Under the pieces are notes generated by a model. It had not been told where the DNA came from. It saw only the letters and a program-made list of their open reading frames with translations, and searched no databases. From DDH964 sp963763205 (lineage in GTDB: Bacteria > Desulfobacterota > Desulfuromonadia > Desulfuromonadales > DDH964): a stretch of DNA of 64,000 nt. The position numbers and the translations under genes were made by a program. The first letter of the stretch is position 1, and every line of letters starts with the position of its first letter. This document shows positions 1-8,104 of the stretch, one piece after another. The stretch is from the NCBI GenBank assembly GCA_963763205.1, contig CAVXNQ010000009.1, positions 61,332 through 125,331 of the forward strand. The letters run 5' to 3'.

Positions 1-553
1 CTGGTGGCGGGACCGGGTGAAGCAAGGTTTTGCCGCGATCTGCCGTTAGCCGATGTTTCTTCCCAGGGCGCTGTTCACCAGGACACGGTCTTGGTGGCTG
101 TCGCCGGGTTAGTAGGGGCGCCTTGGCCAACCGTCCGCTGAGAGTTGTTGCGGGCCTGCGGCCTTCTTCCTCCTTTCTCCGCCTCTCTGAGCTGTGCGGT
201 GGATCCGGCCGCCGGCAGTCCGGAGGCTGCCCCGCAGCGTCGGTCGATCTGACTGGACAGCCCCAGGTGCAACCCATATGCCAATGAATAGAACGTCGAT
301 ATCCTGGCGATAAGCGCGGTTTTAATAGGGAAAATATGGGGATAGGCGCTTGGCTGGTGGGGAGAAAATGGATAGTTGTCGATTGTTTTAGATCGATGTT
401 TTATCCTGACCGGGGGGCTCGATGGTGCGCGTGAGGTTCGGCGTTGTGGCGTCAAGCCCTTAAAAGATGGGGGGAATTAAAGGATCCGGCGGGCGTTCCC
501 GGGGACCCCGCCGATGGTTGCCTCAGCACCCGCCAACGGAGTATTCTGAAAAA

Positions 554-570
554 TGGGGTAAGATTCCCCA
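554..570. promoter_or_regulatory. Putative activator site (17-bp dyad) upstream of adh1
   Basis: The sequence TGGGGTAAGATTCCCCA has perfect 5-bp arms (TGGGG/CCCCA) around 7 bp. It lies about 90 bp upstream of the -24 element at 655-670, a normal distance for an NtrC-family enhancer site. Dyads of the same geometry precede adh2 and the hdr-flx operon, and a weaker copy precedes mftA. Assignment to the regulator at 3138-4493 is inference. Confidence 0.5.
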
Positions 571-654
571 GCGTAGAGAAAAATCCCTCAAGGGGAAGCT
601 CCCGGGAGAGAGACGAAAGAAAAATTTAAAATAATAGAACTATGTTTCAAGTTG

Positions 655-670
655 CGGTACGAGAATTGCT
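655..670 (+). promoter_or_regulatory. Sigma54 (-24/-12) promoter of adh1
   Basis: CGGTACGAGAATTGCT has GG at 656-657, exactly 10 bp, then GC at 668-669. It matches the consensus TGGCACGN4TTGCW except at two positions. Transcription would start near 681, about 84 nt before the adh1 ATG. A sigma54 activator is encoded two genes downstream. Confidence 0.65.
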
Positions 671-764
671 GTTATGATAAGATGCCAAATAAACAGGATT
701 TTTAATTTTTCCATAGCGTCCGCGACGCGATGGAGAGAATTTGGAAACGCGGTGGAGTAAATTC

Positions 765-1925
765 ATGGTTCTGGAAAATCGACATCAGCACTGCAAATTT
801 GAAGTCCCCGAAATCATTTTCGGCCGGGGCCTGCTCGATCAGGTCGGAGCGTGCGCCCGCCGATTGGGTGGCAAGAAGGTTTTTCTGGTCAGCGACCAGG
901 GCCTGTTCGAAGCCGGCTGGGTCGACCAGGTGATGAAGAGTCTGCTCGCCGCCGGGTTGACGTTTGTCTATTTCGACCAGGTGACCCCCAATCCCAAGGA
1001 CCACGAAATCGAAGCCGGCGCCCGCGAATATATTTCCCAGAAGGCGGATGTGATCGTCGGCCTCGGCGGCGGGAGTTCCATGGATGCCGCCAAGGGGATT
1101 GCCATCCTGGTCTCCAATGGGGGCAAGATCCAGGAATACGCCGGGACGGACCTGATCAGCCGGCCCCTGCCGCCGCTGGTTCTCTGCCCGACCACCTGTG
1201 GCACGGGGTCGGATGTCTCCCAGTTCGTGGTGGTGAACGACAGCCAGGAGAAGTGCAAATTCACCATCATGAGCCGCTGCGTCGCCCCCGATATCAGCCT
1301 GACCGACCCCGACACCCTGAGCACCCTCCCCGAGGAGTACGTTGGGACGACCGCCATCGACGCCCTCACGCATGCCGTCGAAGCCTATTTTTCCGTGGCT
1401 TCGTCGACGCTGACCGATGTCAATGCCCTGCGCGCCCTGACCCTGCTGGCGCGCAGCTTCGTCAACGCCGTGCGCGAGCGCAATCCGCAGGATATGGAAA
1501 ACCTGGCGCGGGCCAGCCTGCATGCCGGAATGGCCTTCTCCAATTCACTGCTTGGTATTGGACATGCATTGGCTCATCCCATCGGCGGGCTCTACGATGC
1601 CAACCATGGCAGCGTCAACGCGGCGCTGCTGCCGGAGGTTTTGCGCTACGATTTCCCCGTGGTGCGGGAGAAGCTTCCGGAGATGGCCGCCGCCCTCGGC
1701 CACCGCGCGGAAAGTGACCACAGCATGGCGCAGGAGATAACGCTGGAGGCGATCGATTCCCTGCTCGAAGCGGGCGGGGCGCCCACCGGGTTGCGCAGCC
1801 TGGGGGTCCGCGAGGTGGATCTCCCTTTGCTGGCCAAGCGCGCCGTCAAGGACGTCTGCCTGCTCACTTCGCCGCGGGAAACGGATGAAGACGATCTGCT
1901 GGCGCTATTGAAACGAGCGTTCTGA
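765..1925 (+). CDS. Iron-containing alcohol dehydrogenase 1
   Basis: NAD(P)- or cofactor-linked oxidation of a primary alcohol to the aldehyde is the likely reaction of this group III metal-dependent alcohol dehydrogenase. The protein is 386 aa, the normal family length. It has the nucleotide-binding GGGSSMDAAKG segment near residue 101-111. The four metal ligands of the FucO type are all present: Asp199 and His203 (in DALTH), His267 and His281, with the expected 14-residue spacing between the last two. The ATG at 765 is chosen over an in-frame TTG at 741 because GGTGGAG lies 7 nt upstream of it. The stop overlaps the kinase start by one base, so adh1, kinase and regulator are probably one transcript from the sigma54 promoter. 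Substrate specificity cannot be read from the sequence; mycofactocin dependence is inferred from context. Confidence 0.9.
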   Translation: MVLENRHQHCKFEVPEIIFGRGLLDQVGACARRLGGKKVFLVSDQGLFEAGWVDQVMKSLLAAGLTFVYFDQVTPNPKDHEIEAGAREYISQKADVIVGLGGGSSMDAAKGIAILVSNGGKIQEYAGTDLISRPLPPLVLCPTTCGTGSDVSQFVVVNDSQEKCKFTIMSRCVAPDISLTDPDTLSTLPEEYVGTTAIDALTHAVEAYFSVASSTLTDVNALRALTLLARSFVNAVRERNPQDMENLARASLHAGMAFSNSLLGIGHALAHPIGGLYDANHGSVNAALLPEVLRYDFPVVREKLPEMAAALGHRAESDHSMAQEITLEAIDSLLEAGGAPTGLRSLGVREVDLPLLAKRAVKDVCLLTSPRETDEDDLLALLKRAF

Positions 1926-3133
1926 TGAAAGAGATCAAGTCCGCCCATGTCGACGACAAGTTCCTGGATACGCTGCTCGGCATCGAGACCTCGAAGATCG
2001 GTTTCTATGCCGAGGTAAAGCAGAAAATCCAGGAACTGGAAGCGGCCAACCTCAGTCTGCGGGCCAAAAAGACCGAACTGCAGGCCGTCTTCGACGCCAT
2101 CAGCGACTGCGTGGTCATTTACGACCGGGCCGGCCTGGTGCAGTACCGCAACCACCTGACGCCGCGTCTCTTTCCCCTGGAGACCCTGATCGGCAAGTCC
2201 TGCCGCGCCCTGTTTCATCCCGACCGGGCCGAGGACCATGAAGGCTGCCCGGTGGGCCGAGCCCTGCGCGGCGAAAGCTGCCAGATCTCCTTTTCCCTTT
2301 CCAAGCCGGAGGGCAAGAACCAATATTTCGACGTCACCGCCACCCCGATTGCCGAACCCCTGGGGGGGAACCGGGCGCTCCTCTTCATTCGCGACGTGAC
2401 CGAGCGCCGGACCCGGGAGCTGCAACTGCTGCAGGCGGAAAAGATGTCCAGCATCGGTCTTCTGGCGGCGGGGGTGGCGCATGAAATCAACAACCCGATG
2501 ACCTCCGTCGCCGGTTATGCCGAGGCCCTGCAGCGGCGCCTGCGGGGTGCTCCCGAGCTGACGGCCGATGCGCGGCTGGCCGATTTCCCCCACTATCTCG
2601 AAATCATCGTGCGCGAGGTCTATCGTTGCAAGGGGATCATCGACAACCTGCTGAGCTTCAGCCGCAAATCGGATGGAGCCCTGGGGCGGGTCGATCTCAA
2701 TGCGATTATCTGTGAAGTGCTGGAGTTGGTCCGCCACCAGGGACGGGACCGGAATATCGTCATCCAGGAGAACCTCTGGATGCCGCTGCCGCCGGTCCAT
2801 GGCGACGCCAGCGCCCTGCGTCAGGTCTTCCTCAATCTGGTCATGAATGCGCTGCAGGCGATCGAGGGGACGGGGACGGTGCGGGTCGAAACCGCGCTGG
2901 AGGGCTCCCAGGTCGTGGCCCGGGTGGGCGATACCGGGACCGGCATCGCCCCGGAGGTGCTGGACCAGATCTGGCAACCGTTCTTCACCACCAAGGTGGT
3001 CGGCCAGGGGCAGGGGCTGGGCCTGGCCGTCACCTATGACATCATCAAAAAGCATGACGGCGTGATCGAGGTTCGCAGCCAGGTCGGCCAGGGGACGGAA
3101 TTTCTCGTAAAGCTCTCAATTTGGCAGGACTGA
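1925..3133 (+). CDS. PAS-domain sensor histidine kinase (NtrB-like)
   Basis: Soluble sensor kinase of 402 aa with no membrane segment. A coiled N-terminus (residues 1-50) leads into one PAS domain (about 50-160), then a HisKA helix with the phospho-acceptor His186 in AHEINNP. The HATPase domain follows, with an N-box near 304-312, DTGTGI at 336-341 and GQGLGLA near 363-369. The PAS domain carries Cys93 (GKSCR), FHP and GCPV at 107-110, a Cys-containing signature nearly identical to that of the last PAS domain of the kinase at 13468. It ends 4 bp before the sigma54 response regulator, its evident partner. The signal is unknown; redox or an alcohol/aldehyde-related cue is speculation. Confidence 0.9.
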   Translation: MKEIKSAHVDDKFLDTLLGIETSKIGFYAEVKQKIQELEAANLSLRAKKTELQAVFDAISDCVVIYDRAGLVQYRNHLTPRLFPLETLIGKSCRALFHPDRAEDHEGCPVGRALRGESCQISFSLSKPEGKNQYFDVTATPIAEPLGGNRALLFIRDVTERRTRELQLLQAEKMSSIGLLAAGVAHEINNPMTSVAGYAEALQRRLRGAPELTADARLADFPHYLEIIVREVYRCKGIIDNLLSFSRKSDGALGRVDLNAIICEVLELVRHQGRDRNIVIQENLWMPLPPVHGDASALRQVFLNLVMNALQAIEGTGTVRVETALEGSQVVARVGDTGTGIAPEVLDQIWQPFFTTKVVGQGQGLGLAVTYDIIKKHDGVIEVRSQVGQGTEFLVKLSIWQD

Positions 3134-3137
3134 TATA

Positions 3138-4493
3138 ATGGAAAAAAAAGCAAAGGTGCTCATCGTCGAGGACGAAAAGCCGCTCCGGGACCTGCTGCAG
3201 TCGGAACTCTCCCGCAGCGGCTACACGGTGCAGGTCGCGGCCGACGGCAATGAAGGTCTGGCCCGGTACACCGAGGAGATCTTCAACGTCGTGCTGCTCG
3301 ACATCAAGATGCCGGAAGTGGGGGGCGTCGAGGTTCTGCGCCGGATGCGCCAGGAGACCAACCTCCCGGAAATCATCATGTTCACCGGGCATGGGGATAT
3401 CGAAACCGCGGTGCAGTGCATCAAGCTGGGGGCCTACGACTACCTCACCAAACCGGTCAAGCTCGACGAGCTGGAACTGGTCATCGACAAGGCCTACGAA
3501 AAAAACCGCCTGCGCTACGAGAATATCAGCCTCCGGCTCGAGATGACCAAGCTCGACAACCACCAGGTGGTGGGAAAAAGCCCGGAAATCCGCAAGGTCA
3601 TGGAGATGGTCAACCGCTGGGCGGCGACCGGCGAACACGTGCTGATCACCGGCGAGAGCGGCACCGGCAAGGAATTGATCGCCCGTGCCGTGCACGATGC
3701 CAGCCCCCGGGCCGACAAGCCCTTTGTGACCGTCAACTGCGGGCGCCTCGACGTCCATACCGCCGAGAGCGAACTGTTCGGCCACATGCAGGGCGCCTTC
3801 ACCAGTGCCAACAAGGCCCGGGCGGGCCTGTTCGAGCTGGCGGACAACGGCACCCTGTTCATGGATGAAATCTCCGAGATGCCCCTGGATGTCCAGGTCA
3901 AGCTGCTGCGCGTTCTGGAGACCGGCACCTTCCGCCGCCTGGGCGGCAGCCGCGATATCAAGGTCGATGTCCGCTTCGTCTTCGCCTCCAACAAGAAGCT
4001 GCCGGACTGCGTCGAGCGGGGCGGGTTCCGCGAGGACCTTTTTCACCGCATCAACCTGCTGCCGATCATTCTGCCGCCGCTGCGGGAAAGGAAAGAGGAT
4101 ATTCTCCCCCTGGCCCTGCATTTCCTCAAGGATTTCGCCGGTCGCTGGGATACGGATTGGGAGATCACCGAGGAGACGCTGGCCGGGCTCTACTCCTACC
4201 CGTGGCCGGGGAATATCCGGGAACTGAAGAATACCATCCGTCGTGCCTGCATCCTGGCGACCGAACCGGTCATCTCCGTCGACCTGCTCCCCTTCAGTGT
4301 TCCCAAGATGCCCCTGCCGGTCCGGGAGGGTGCCGCGGAGCGGGTTCCCGATCCTCTCTGGGTCGTGGAGCGGGAACATATTGGCAAGGTTCTGGCAAGG
4401 GTCGAGGGCAACAAGAGCAAGGCGGCCCGGATCCTGGAAATCGACCGCAAGACCCTTTACACCAAACTGGAACGCTACGGGCTCGATGCCTGA
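3138..4493 (+). CDS. Sigma54-dependent response regulator (NtrC family)
   Basis: Transcription activator of 451 aa. The receiver domain (residues 1-120) has the phospho-acceptor Asp55. The AAA+ central domain (about 142-375) has Walker A GESGTGKE at 172-179 and a Walker B region ending MDEISEM at 242-248. The sigma54-contact loop reads GAFTSA (219-224) instead of the usual GAFTGA. A Fis-type helix-turn-helix occupies the last 45 residues (NKSKAARILEIDRKTLYTKL). It lies directly behind its kinase in the adh1 operon. It is the obvious candidate to act at the sigma54 promoters before adh1, adh2, mftA and hdrC, which would make it self-activating; that target set is inference from the DNA motifs. 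Confidence 0.92.
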   Translation: MEKKAKVLIVEDEKPLRDLLQSELSRSGYTVQVAADGNEGLARYTEEIFNVVLLDIKMPEVGGVEVLRRMRQETNLPEIIMFTGHGDIETAVQCIKLGAYDYLTKPVKLDELELVIDKAYEKNRLRYENISLRLEMTKLDNHQVVGKSPEIRKVMEMVNRWAATGEHVLITGESGTGKELIARAVHDASPRADKPFVTVNCGRLDVHTAESELFGHMQGAFTSANKARAGLFELADNGTLFMDEISEMPLDVQVKLLRVLETGTFRRLGGSRDIKVDVRFVFASNKKLPDCVERGGFREDLFHRINLLPIILPPLRERKEDILPLALHFLKDFAGRWDTDWEITEETLAGLYSYPWPGNIRELKNTIRRACILATEPVISVDLLPFSVPKMPLPVREGAAERVPDPLWVVEREHIGKVLARVEGNKSKAARILEIDRKTLYTKLERYGLDA

Positions 4494-4511
4494 TCCCTGG
4501 AGAGGTTCCCG

Positions 4512-5489
4512 ATGCAGCTACGCGATACCTACGGAAGACGAATCAACTACCTGCGGCTGTCAGTGACCGACCGCTGCGACATGCGCTGCAGCTACTGCAT
4601 GCCGGAAGCGGGGGTTCCCAAGCTTTCTCACGGCGAGGTGCTGAGCTATGAGCAGCTACTGCAGCTGGCGCAGGCGGCGGTAGCGGCCGGAATCGAAAAG
4701 ATTCGCGTCACCGGCGGCGAGCCGCTGGTGCGCAAAGGGATCGTCCCGTTTCTCGAGCGTGTCGCCGAAATCCCGGGACTGCGCCAGCTGGTTTTGACCA
4801 CCAACGGCCAATTGCTGGCCGGAATGGCCGGCCAGCTGCGCCTGGCCGGGGTGCAGCGCCTGAACATCAGCCTCGATTCCCTGAAGCCGGAGGTTTTTGC
4901 CCGGATTACCCGCCGCGGCGACCTGAGCCGGGTTCTGGCCGGGATCGATGCTGCCGAGCAGGCGGGGTTGCCGGTCAAGCTCAACATGGTGGTCATGCGC
5001 GGCGTCAACGAGGACGAAATTGCCGATTTCGCCGCCATGACGATGGAAAAGGAGCGGACCGTCCGCTTCATCGAATATATGCCGGCGATCCAGGACCCAA
5101 ACTGGCAGTCGCTGGTCGTCCCCGGCGCGGAGATCCTGGCGCGCCTGGAGCGAGCGTTCGACTTCGCACCGGTCATTCGCGGGGAGTTGGCCGGGCCGGC
5201 CCGGGAATTCCGCATTGCCGGGGCGCGGGGGAACATCGGGGTGATCACCGCCCTCTCCGGGCACTTCTGCCAGGACTGCAACCGGATCCGCGTCACCGCC
5301 TCCGGAAAAGTCCGCACCTGTCTCTTTTCCGACGCGGAGTTCAACCTGCGGCCGCTGCTGGAGGCCGGCGATCCCGACGCCATCCGCCAGGCGCTGCAGG
5401 GCCTGGTCGCCGCCAAACCGGAGCGGCACGCCATGGACGAGCAGGCCGCCGACCACACCCCCTTCGCGATGGCCCAGATCGGGGGATAG
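4512..5489 (+). CDS. moaA: GTP 3',8-cyclase MoaA
   Basis: Radical SAM enzyme for the first step of molybdopterin (Mo or W cofactor) synthesis, turning GTP into 3',8-cyclo-GTP with MoaC. The 325-aa protein has the N-terminal cluster motif CDMRCSYC (Cys22, 26, 29), a VTGGEP SAM-binding stretch, the C-terminal cluster CQDCNRIR with a further Cys, and the C-terminal Gly-Gly dipeptide needed for activity in characterised MoaA. It lies 18 bp after the response regulator, so it may share the sigma54 transcript. A small stem-loop (5499-5524) follows. Placement beside alcohol dehydrogenases could reflect demand for a tungsten or molybdenum aldehyde oxidoreductase, but none is encoded in this window. 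Confidence 0.95.
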   Translation: MQLRDTYGRRINYLRLSVTDRCDMRCSYCMPEAGVPKLSHGEVLSYEQLLQLAQAAVAAGIEKIRVTGGEPLVRKGIVPFLERVAEIPGLRQLVLTTNGQLLAGMAGQLRLAGVQRLNISLDSLKPEVFARITRRGDLSRVLAGIDAAEQAGLPVKLNMVVMRGVNEDEIADFAAMTMEKERTVRFIEYMPAIQDPNWQSLVVPGAEILARLERAFDFAPVIRGELAGPAREFRIAGARGNIGVITALSGHFCQDCNRIRVTASGKVRTCLFSDAEFNLRPLLEAGDPDAIRQALQGLVAAKPERHAMDEQAADHTPFAMAQIGG

Positions 5490-5498
5490 ACTATCAGC

Positions 5499-5524
5499 GG
5501 TCAGCCTTCAGCTGCGAGCTGACC
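5499..5524 (+). terminator. Stem-loop between moaA and the MOSC gene
   Basis: GGTCAGC and GCTGACC pair across a 12-nt loop just after the moaA stop. There is no T-run, so this is a weak terminator or an mRNA-stabilising hairpin. Confidence 0.35.
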
Positions 5525-5558
5525 AGTTAATTGCATCAATAAGAGGAAGGCAGGAACC

Positions 5559-6017
5559 ATGAACGGCTCAGTCGTCGCGGTCAATATCAGTCTCAAGAAG
5601 GGGGAGCAGAAGACCCCCGTCCCGACGGTGGAGTTGCGGGAGAACCACGGCATCGTCGGCGATGCCCACGCCGGCGACTGGCATCGGCAGGTCAGCCTGC
5701 TGGCCGAGGAGAGCATCGACAAGATGCGCCGCCTCGGCCTGGATGTCGATCCCGGGGCTTTTGCCGAAAATATCACGACCCGGGGGCTGGACCTGGTCGC
5801 CCTGCCGATCGGTACCCGGCTGCGGGTGGGCGAGGCCCTCCTCGAAGTGACCCAGATCGGCAAGGAGTGCCACAACCGGTGTGCCATTTTCTACCAGGCC
5901 GGTGACTGCGTCATGCCCAAGGAGGGGATCTTTGCCCGGGTCCTGCGCGGCGGCACGGTAACGGCCGGGACGGTCGTGGAGGTTTTGTCGGAACCGGCCG
6001 CGGAGCTGTCGGCCTGA
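5559..6017 (+). CDS. MOSC domain-containing protein
   Basis: Small 152-aa protein with the MOSC fold found in molybdenum-cofactor sulfurases and in YiiM-like proteins. Typical elements are VAVNISLKKGEQKTP near the start, the GDAHAG and HRQVSLLAEESI stretches, and the CHNRCAIF segment near residue 107, which carries the conserved Cys for sulfur or cofactor binding. A good ribosome-binding site (AGAGGAAGG) precedes the ATG. Position directly after moaA supports a role with the molybdenum/tungsten cofactor. The exact reaction is unknown. Confidence 0.85.
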   Translation: MNGSVVAVNISLKKGEQKTPVPTVELRENHGIVGDAHAGDWHRQVSLLAEESIDKMRRLGLDVDPGAFAENITTRGLDLVALPIGTRLRVGEALLEVTQIGKECHNRCAIFYQAGDCVMPKEGIFARVLRGGTVTAGTVVEVLSEPAAELSA

Positions 6018-6034
6018 AGGAGCGGTTATCGTTC

Positions 6035-6199
6035 ATGAGCAGAGTTGCCGAAAATCCCAAGAAACACGTCCTTTCCTTCCGGGTCAGCGAAACGGAATGG
6101 AAACTTTTGAAGAAAGCTTCACGCAAAGCCGGTGCGGATATCTCGACCCTGTTGCGGGAAAGCCTGCGCGAGGTCTTCAGCGCCGGACCGGAGGGATGA
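6035..6199 (+). CDS. Small ribbon-helix-helix-like protein
   Basis: A 54-aa gene 18 bp downstream of the MOSC gene, with a strong ribosome-binding site (GAAGGAG). The sequence HVLSFRVSETEWKLL followed by a Lys/Arg-rich helix and ISTLLRESL fits a beta-strand plus two-helix ribbon-helix-helix DNA-binding unit (Arc/CopG type). No toxin partner is visible, so a stand-alone repressor is more likely than an antitoxin. A palindrome (6225-6239) lies just beyond its stop and could be its operator. Assignment is by pattern only. Confidence 0.55.
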   Translation: MSRVAENPKKHVLSFRVSETEWKLLKKASRKAGADISTLLRESLREVFSAGPEG

Positions 6200-6224
6200 C
6201 GCTGCCGCCGACCGGGGACCTTTT

Positions 6225-6257
6225 GTGGCGTATCGCCACAGTGTGGAGAAATTCCCC
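6225..6257. promoter_or_regulatory. Perfect palindrome plus dyad half-site upstream of radical SAM gene
   Basis: GTGGCGTATCGCCAC (6225-6239) is a perfect 6-bp-arm palindrome. It is followed at 6243-6257 by GTGGAGAAATTCCCC, which matches the adh2 site at 7718-7734 at 13 of 17 aligned bases. No correctly spaced sigma54 promoter follows it. The rest of 6200-6507 shows no gene. Confidence 0.4.
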
Positions 6258-6507
6258 GGATGTGGGGCCGGCGACTCCTGGCGGCCCTGCTTCGCGTCGG
6301 CTCCGACAGTGTTCTACCGCCGGGGGCGGCAGGAACAATGGACCTTGAGAAGGCATTTGCACCGCAAAGCCGCAAGGAACGCAAAGTAACCCAATGATCG
6401 ATCGGGCAAGGGCCTTGACCCCAATGGGTGAAGTCCCTTGTTTTAGTAGGTGGCCGATATTATTTGCAAACCTTGCGTTTTTGCGGTAATCGGCCGCAGA
6501 ATTTAAG

Positions 6508-7659
6508 ATGAAAGGAGCGGCGGTGGTTGACCGAAGGGATGGAGCATTGACGCCCGCGGCCGTGCGGGAGGCGCTGCACCGGGAAGGGCTGGTTCCTCCC
6601 CGGATTCTGACCCTGTCCATGACCGGCGTCTGCAACCTGTTCTGCACCCATTGCTGGGTGGATGCCGGGCAGGAACGATCCCTGCCCGTCGTCCCGCAGC
6701 CGACGATTCGGCGCCTGCTCGAGGAGTTCGCGGCCCTGGGGGGCGAGGGGGTGCGGCTGACCGGCGGCGAACCCCTCAGTCATCCCGGCTGGCGCGAAAC
6801 TCTACAGCTGGTGCGCGACCTCGGCCTGGCGCGGCTGGTGTTGCAGACCAACGGGACCCTCCTCGACGAGGCGGCAGTGGCGACGCTGGCCGCCCTCGAT
6901 TTTTCCGGCCTGCAAGTGCAGATCAGTCTCGACGGGGCCCGTGCCCGGAGCCATGATCGGGTCCGCGGGGAGGGAACCTTTGCCGCGGCCATGCAGGGGG
7001 TTCGCCGGCTGGTGGCCGCGGGGCTGGGTGGCCGGATCATCTTCGCCTTCACCGAGATGCGGCATAACCTGGAAGAGTTTCCCCTTTTACTGGAACTCGC
7101 CGAGTCGTTGGGCGTTGGCGCCGTGGTCGGCGGCACGCTGATCACCGGCGGCCGGGCGGCCGGAGAGGGGGACGGCGCGGTCGCCCCGGCCACCCCCGAG
7201 CAGTATCTGGCCCTGGTCGCCCGCTTTGAAGCCGATGCCGACTTCCGCCGCCGCTACCAACGGATCGGCAACCTGGCGGCCCTGGAATGGTTGGGGGAAG
7301 ACGCTCCCGCCGGGCCCTGCTGCACTTTTGTCGAGCAGCCCTACCTGACCCCGACCGGGGACCTCTATCCCTGCCTGTTGTGCCATTCCGACGCGTATGC
7401 CGTCTCCGGCGTCTTTGCAAAGAGTCTGGCCGCTGCCTTTGTCGAGGGCGCGCCGCTCTGGTCCGGGCTGCGTCGGATTTGTCAAAACCGACCCGCCACC
7501 CTGGCCGTCTGCCAGGGCTGCCCGGAGCTGGACGCCTGCGGCGCCGGCTGCCCGGGGCGGGCGCTGGGCAGTTCCGGCGATCTGCTGGTCGCCGATGATC
7601 GCTGCGCCCTGCGTCAGGCCATCGGCCGGCACCGTCGTGGCAGCGTGAAAAAATCCTGA
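6508..7659 (+). CDS. Radical SAM/SPASM protein
   Basis: 383-aa radical SAM enzyme with CNLFCTHC (Cys42, 46, 49) and LTGGEPL for SAM binding. A Cys-rich SPASM-type C-terminus (CLLC, then CQGCPELDACGAGCPG near residues 330-350) would hold auxiliary 4Fe-4S clusters. SPASM proteins usually modify a peptide or an enzyme. No short precursor gene is obvious beside it, apart from the 54-aa ribbon-helix-helix-like gene upstream. Its site between the MoaA/MOSC genes and alcohol dehydrogenase 2 suggests a maturation role for an alcohol-oxidising enzyme or a second modified peptide; neither is proven. The ATG at 6508 has AAAGGAG overlapping just downstream, so the GTG at 6523 is a possible alternative. 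Confidence 0.8.
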   Translation: MKGAAVVDRRDGALTPAAVREALHREGLVPPRILTLSMTGVCNLFCTHCWVDAGQERSLPVVPQPTIRRLLEEFAALGGEGVRLTGGEPLSHPGWRETLQLVRDLGLARLVLQTNGTLLDEAAVATLAALDFSGLQVQISLDGARARSHDRVRGEGTFAAAMQGVRRLVAAGLGGRIIFAFTEMRHNLEEFPLLLELAESLGVGAVVGGTLITGGRAAGEGDGAVAPATPEQYLALVARFEADADFRRRYQRIGNLAALEWLGEDAPAGPCCTFVEQPYLTPTGDLYPCLLCHSDAYAVSGVFAKSLAAAFVEGAPLWSGLRRICQNRPATLAVCQGCPELDACGAGCPGRALGSSGDLLVADDRCALRQAIGRHRRGSVKKS

Positions 7660-7683
7660 CCAAAACTCCTTTTTAAAAAAAAC

Positions 7684-7701
7684 GAGCCCCCCATTGGGCT
7701 C
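7684..7701 (-). terminator. Stem-loop with T-run on the minus strand
   Basis: GAGCCC/GGGCTC arms with a 6-nt loop. Read on the minus strand the hairpin is followed by GTTTTTTTT, a good intrinsic terminator. No minus-strand gene ends here, so it may stop antisense transcription into the radical SAM gene, or act weakly in the plus direction. Confidence 0.45.
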
Positions 7702-7717
7702 CTCGCCGAGGATCGAC

Positions 7718-7734
7718 GTGGGAAAATTCCCCAC
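7718..7734. promoter_or_regulatory. Putative activator site (17-bp dyad) upstream of adh2
   Basis: GTGGGAAAATTCCCCAC has perfect 5-bp arms (GTGGG/CCCAC) around 7 bp. It lies about 165 bp upstream of the -24 element at 7894, consistent with an enhancer site for a sigma54 activator. Confidence 0.5.
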
Positions 7735-7892
7735 TGTGGATTAAGTCCATACCCCGGAAGACCCCTGAATCCCCGGAAAACGGGACGACGTTGTTTCGAA
7801 ATTCCCCGTCTCCACCGGCGGCGTGCCCGCCCGGCCTCTGAAAACCCCCGGGAAACCCCCTGAAAACGGCGATTTTAAACCGATGTTCTGCT

Positions 7893-7908
7893 TGGCATCC
7901 TCTTTGCT
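7893..7908 (+). promoter_or_regulatory. Sigma54 (-24/-12) promoter of adh2
   Basis: TGGCATCCTCTTTGCT has GG at 7894-7895, exactly 10 bp, and GC at 7906-7907. It matches TGGCACGN4TTGCT except at two positions and is nearly identical to the mftA promoter. Confidence 0.75.
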
Positions 7909-8104
7909 CTTTAGTCTGCCAACAAAACGACGCGGCACCGACGAGTCGTTCTGCCGGTTTCCAGGCAGGTAAGAGATGAATTGATAAAACAAAGTTATTT
8001 TTCAATTCATCGGGGCTATTGGCGCAGGGTCTGGCCATGTTGGCCAATCCTGATTGTTGGGGTTAAACCCAGGACAGCACACACCACATTAGGAGGAAGC
8101 ACAG

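Larger units (their letters stand above)
1..764. other. Non-coding leader region upstream of adh1
   Basis: No convincing gene is visible. The short open frames here have no recognisable domain and no good ribosome-binding site. The right half is AT-richer and holds a 17-bp dyad at 554-570 and a sigma54-type promoter at 655-670, listed separately. Two G-rich half-sites resembling the dyad arm occur near 333-341 and 356-371. Confidence 0.6.
7660..8104. other. Regulatory intergenic region upstream of adh2
   Basis: 445 bp without a gene. It holds a stem-loop (7684-7701), a 17-bp dyad (7718-7734), several short C-rich/A-rich repeats (7750-7870) of the type CCCGGAAAA, and a sigma54 promoter (7893-7908). 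This leaves an untranslated leader of about 185 nt before adh2, long enough for post-transcriptional control. Confidence 0.6.

Noticed and set aside
30..455. Overlapping open frames on both strands at the left edge
   Set aside because: Low-complexity sequence, no domain, no ribosome-binding site; typical chance frames in GC-rich DNA.
6451..6467. Sigma54-like TGGCC...TTTGCA before the radical SAM gene at 6508
   Set aside because: GG and GC are 12 bp apart instead of 10, which inactivates known sigma54 promoters unless two bases are sequence errors.
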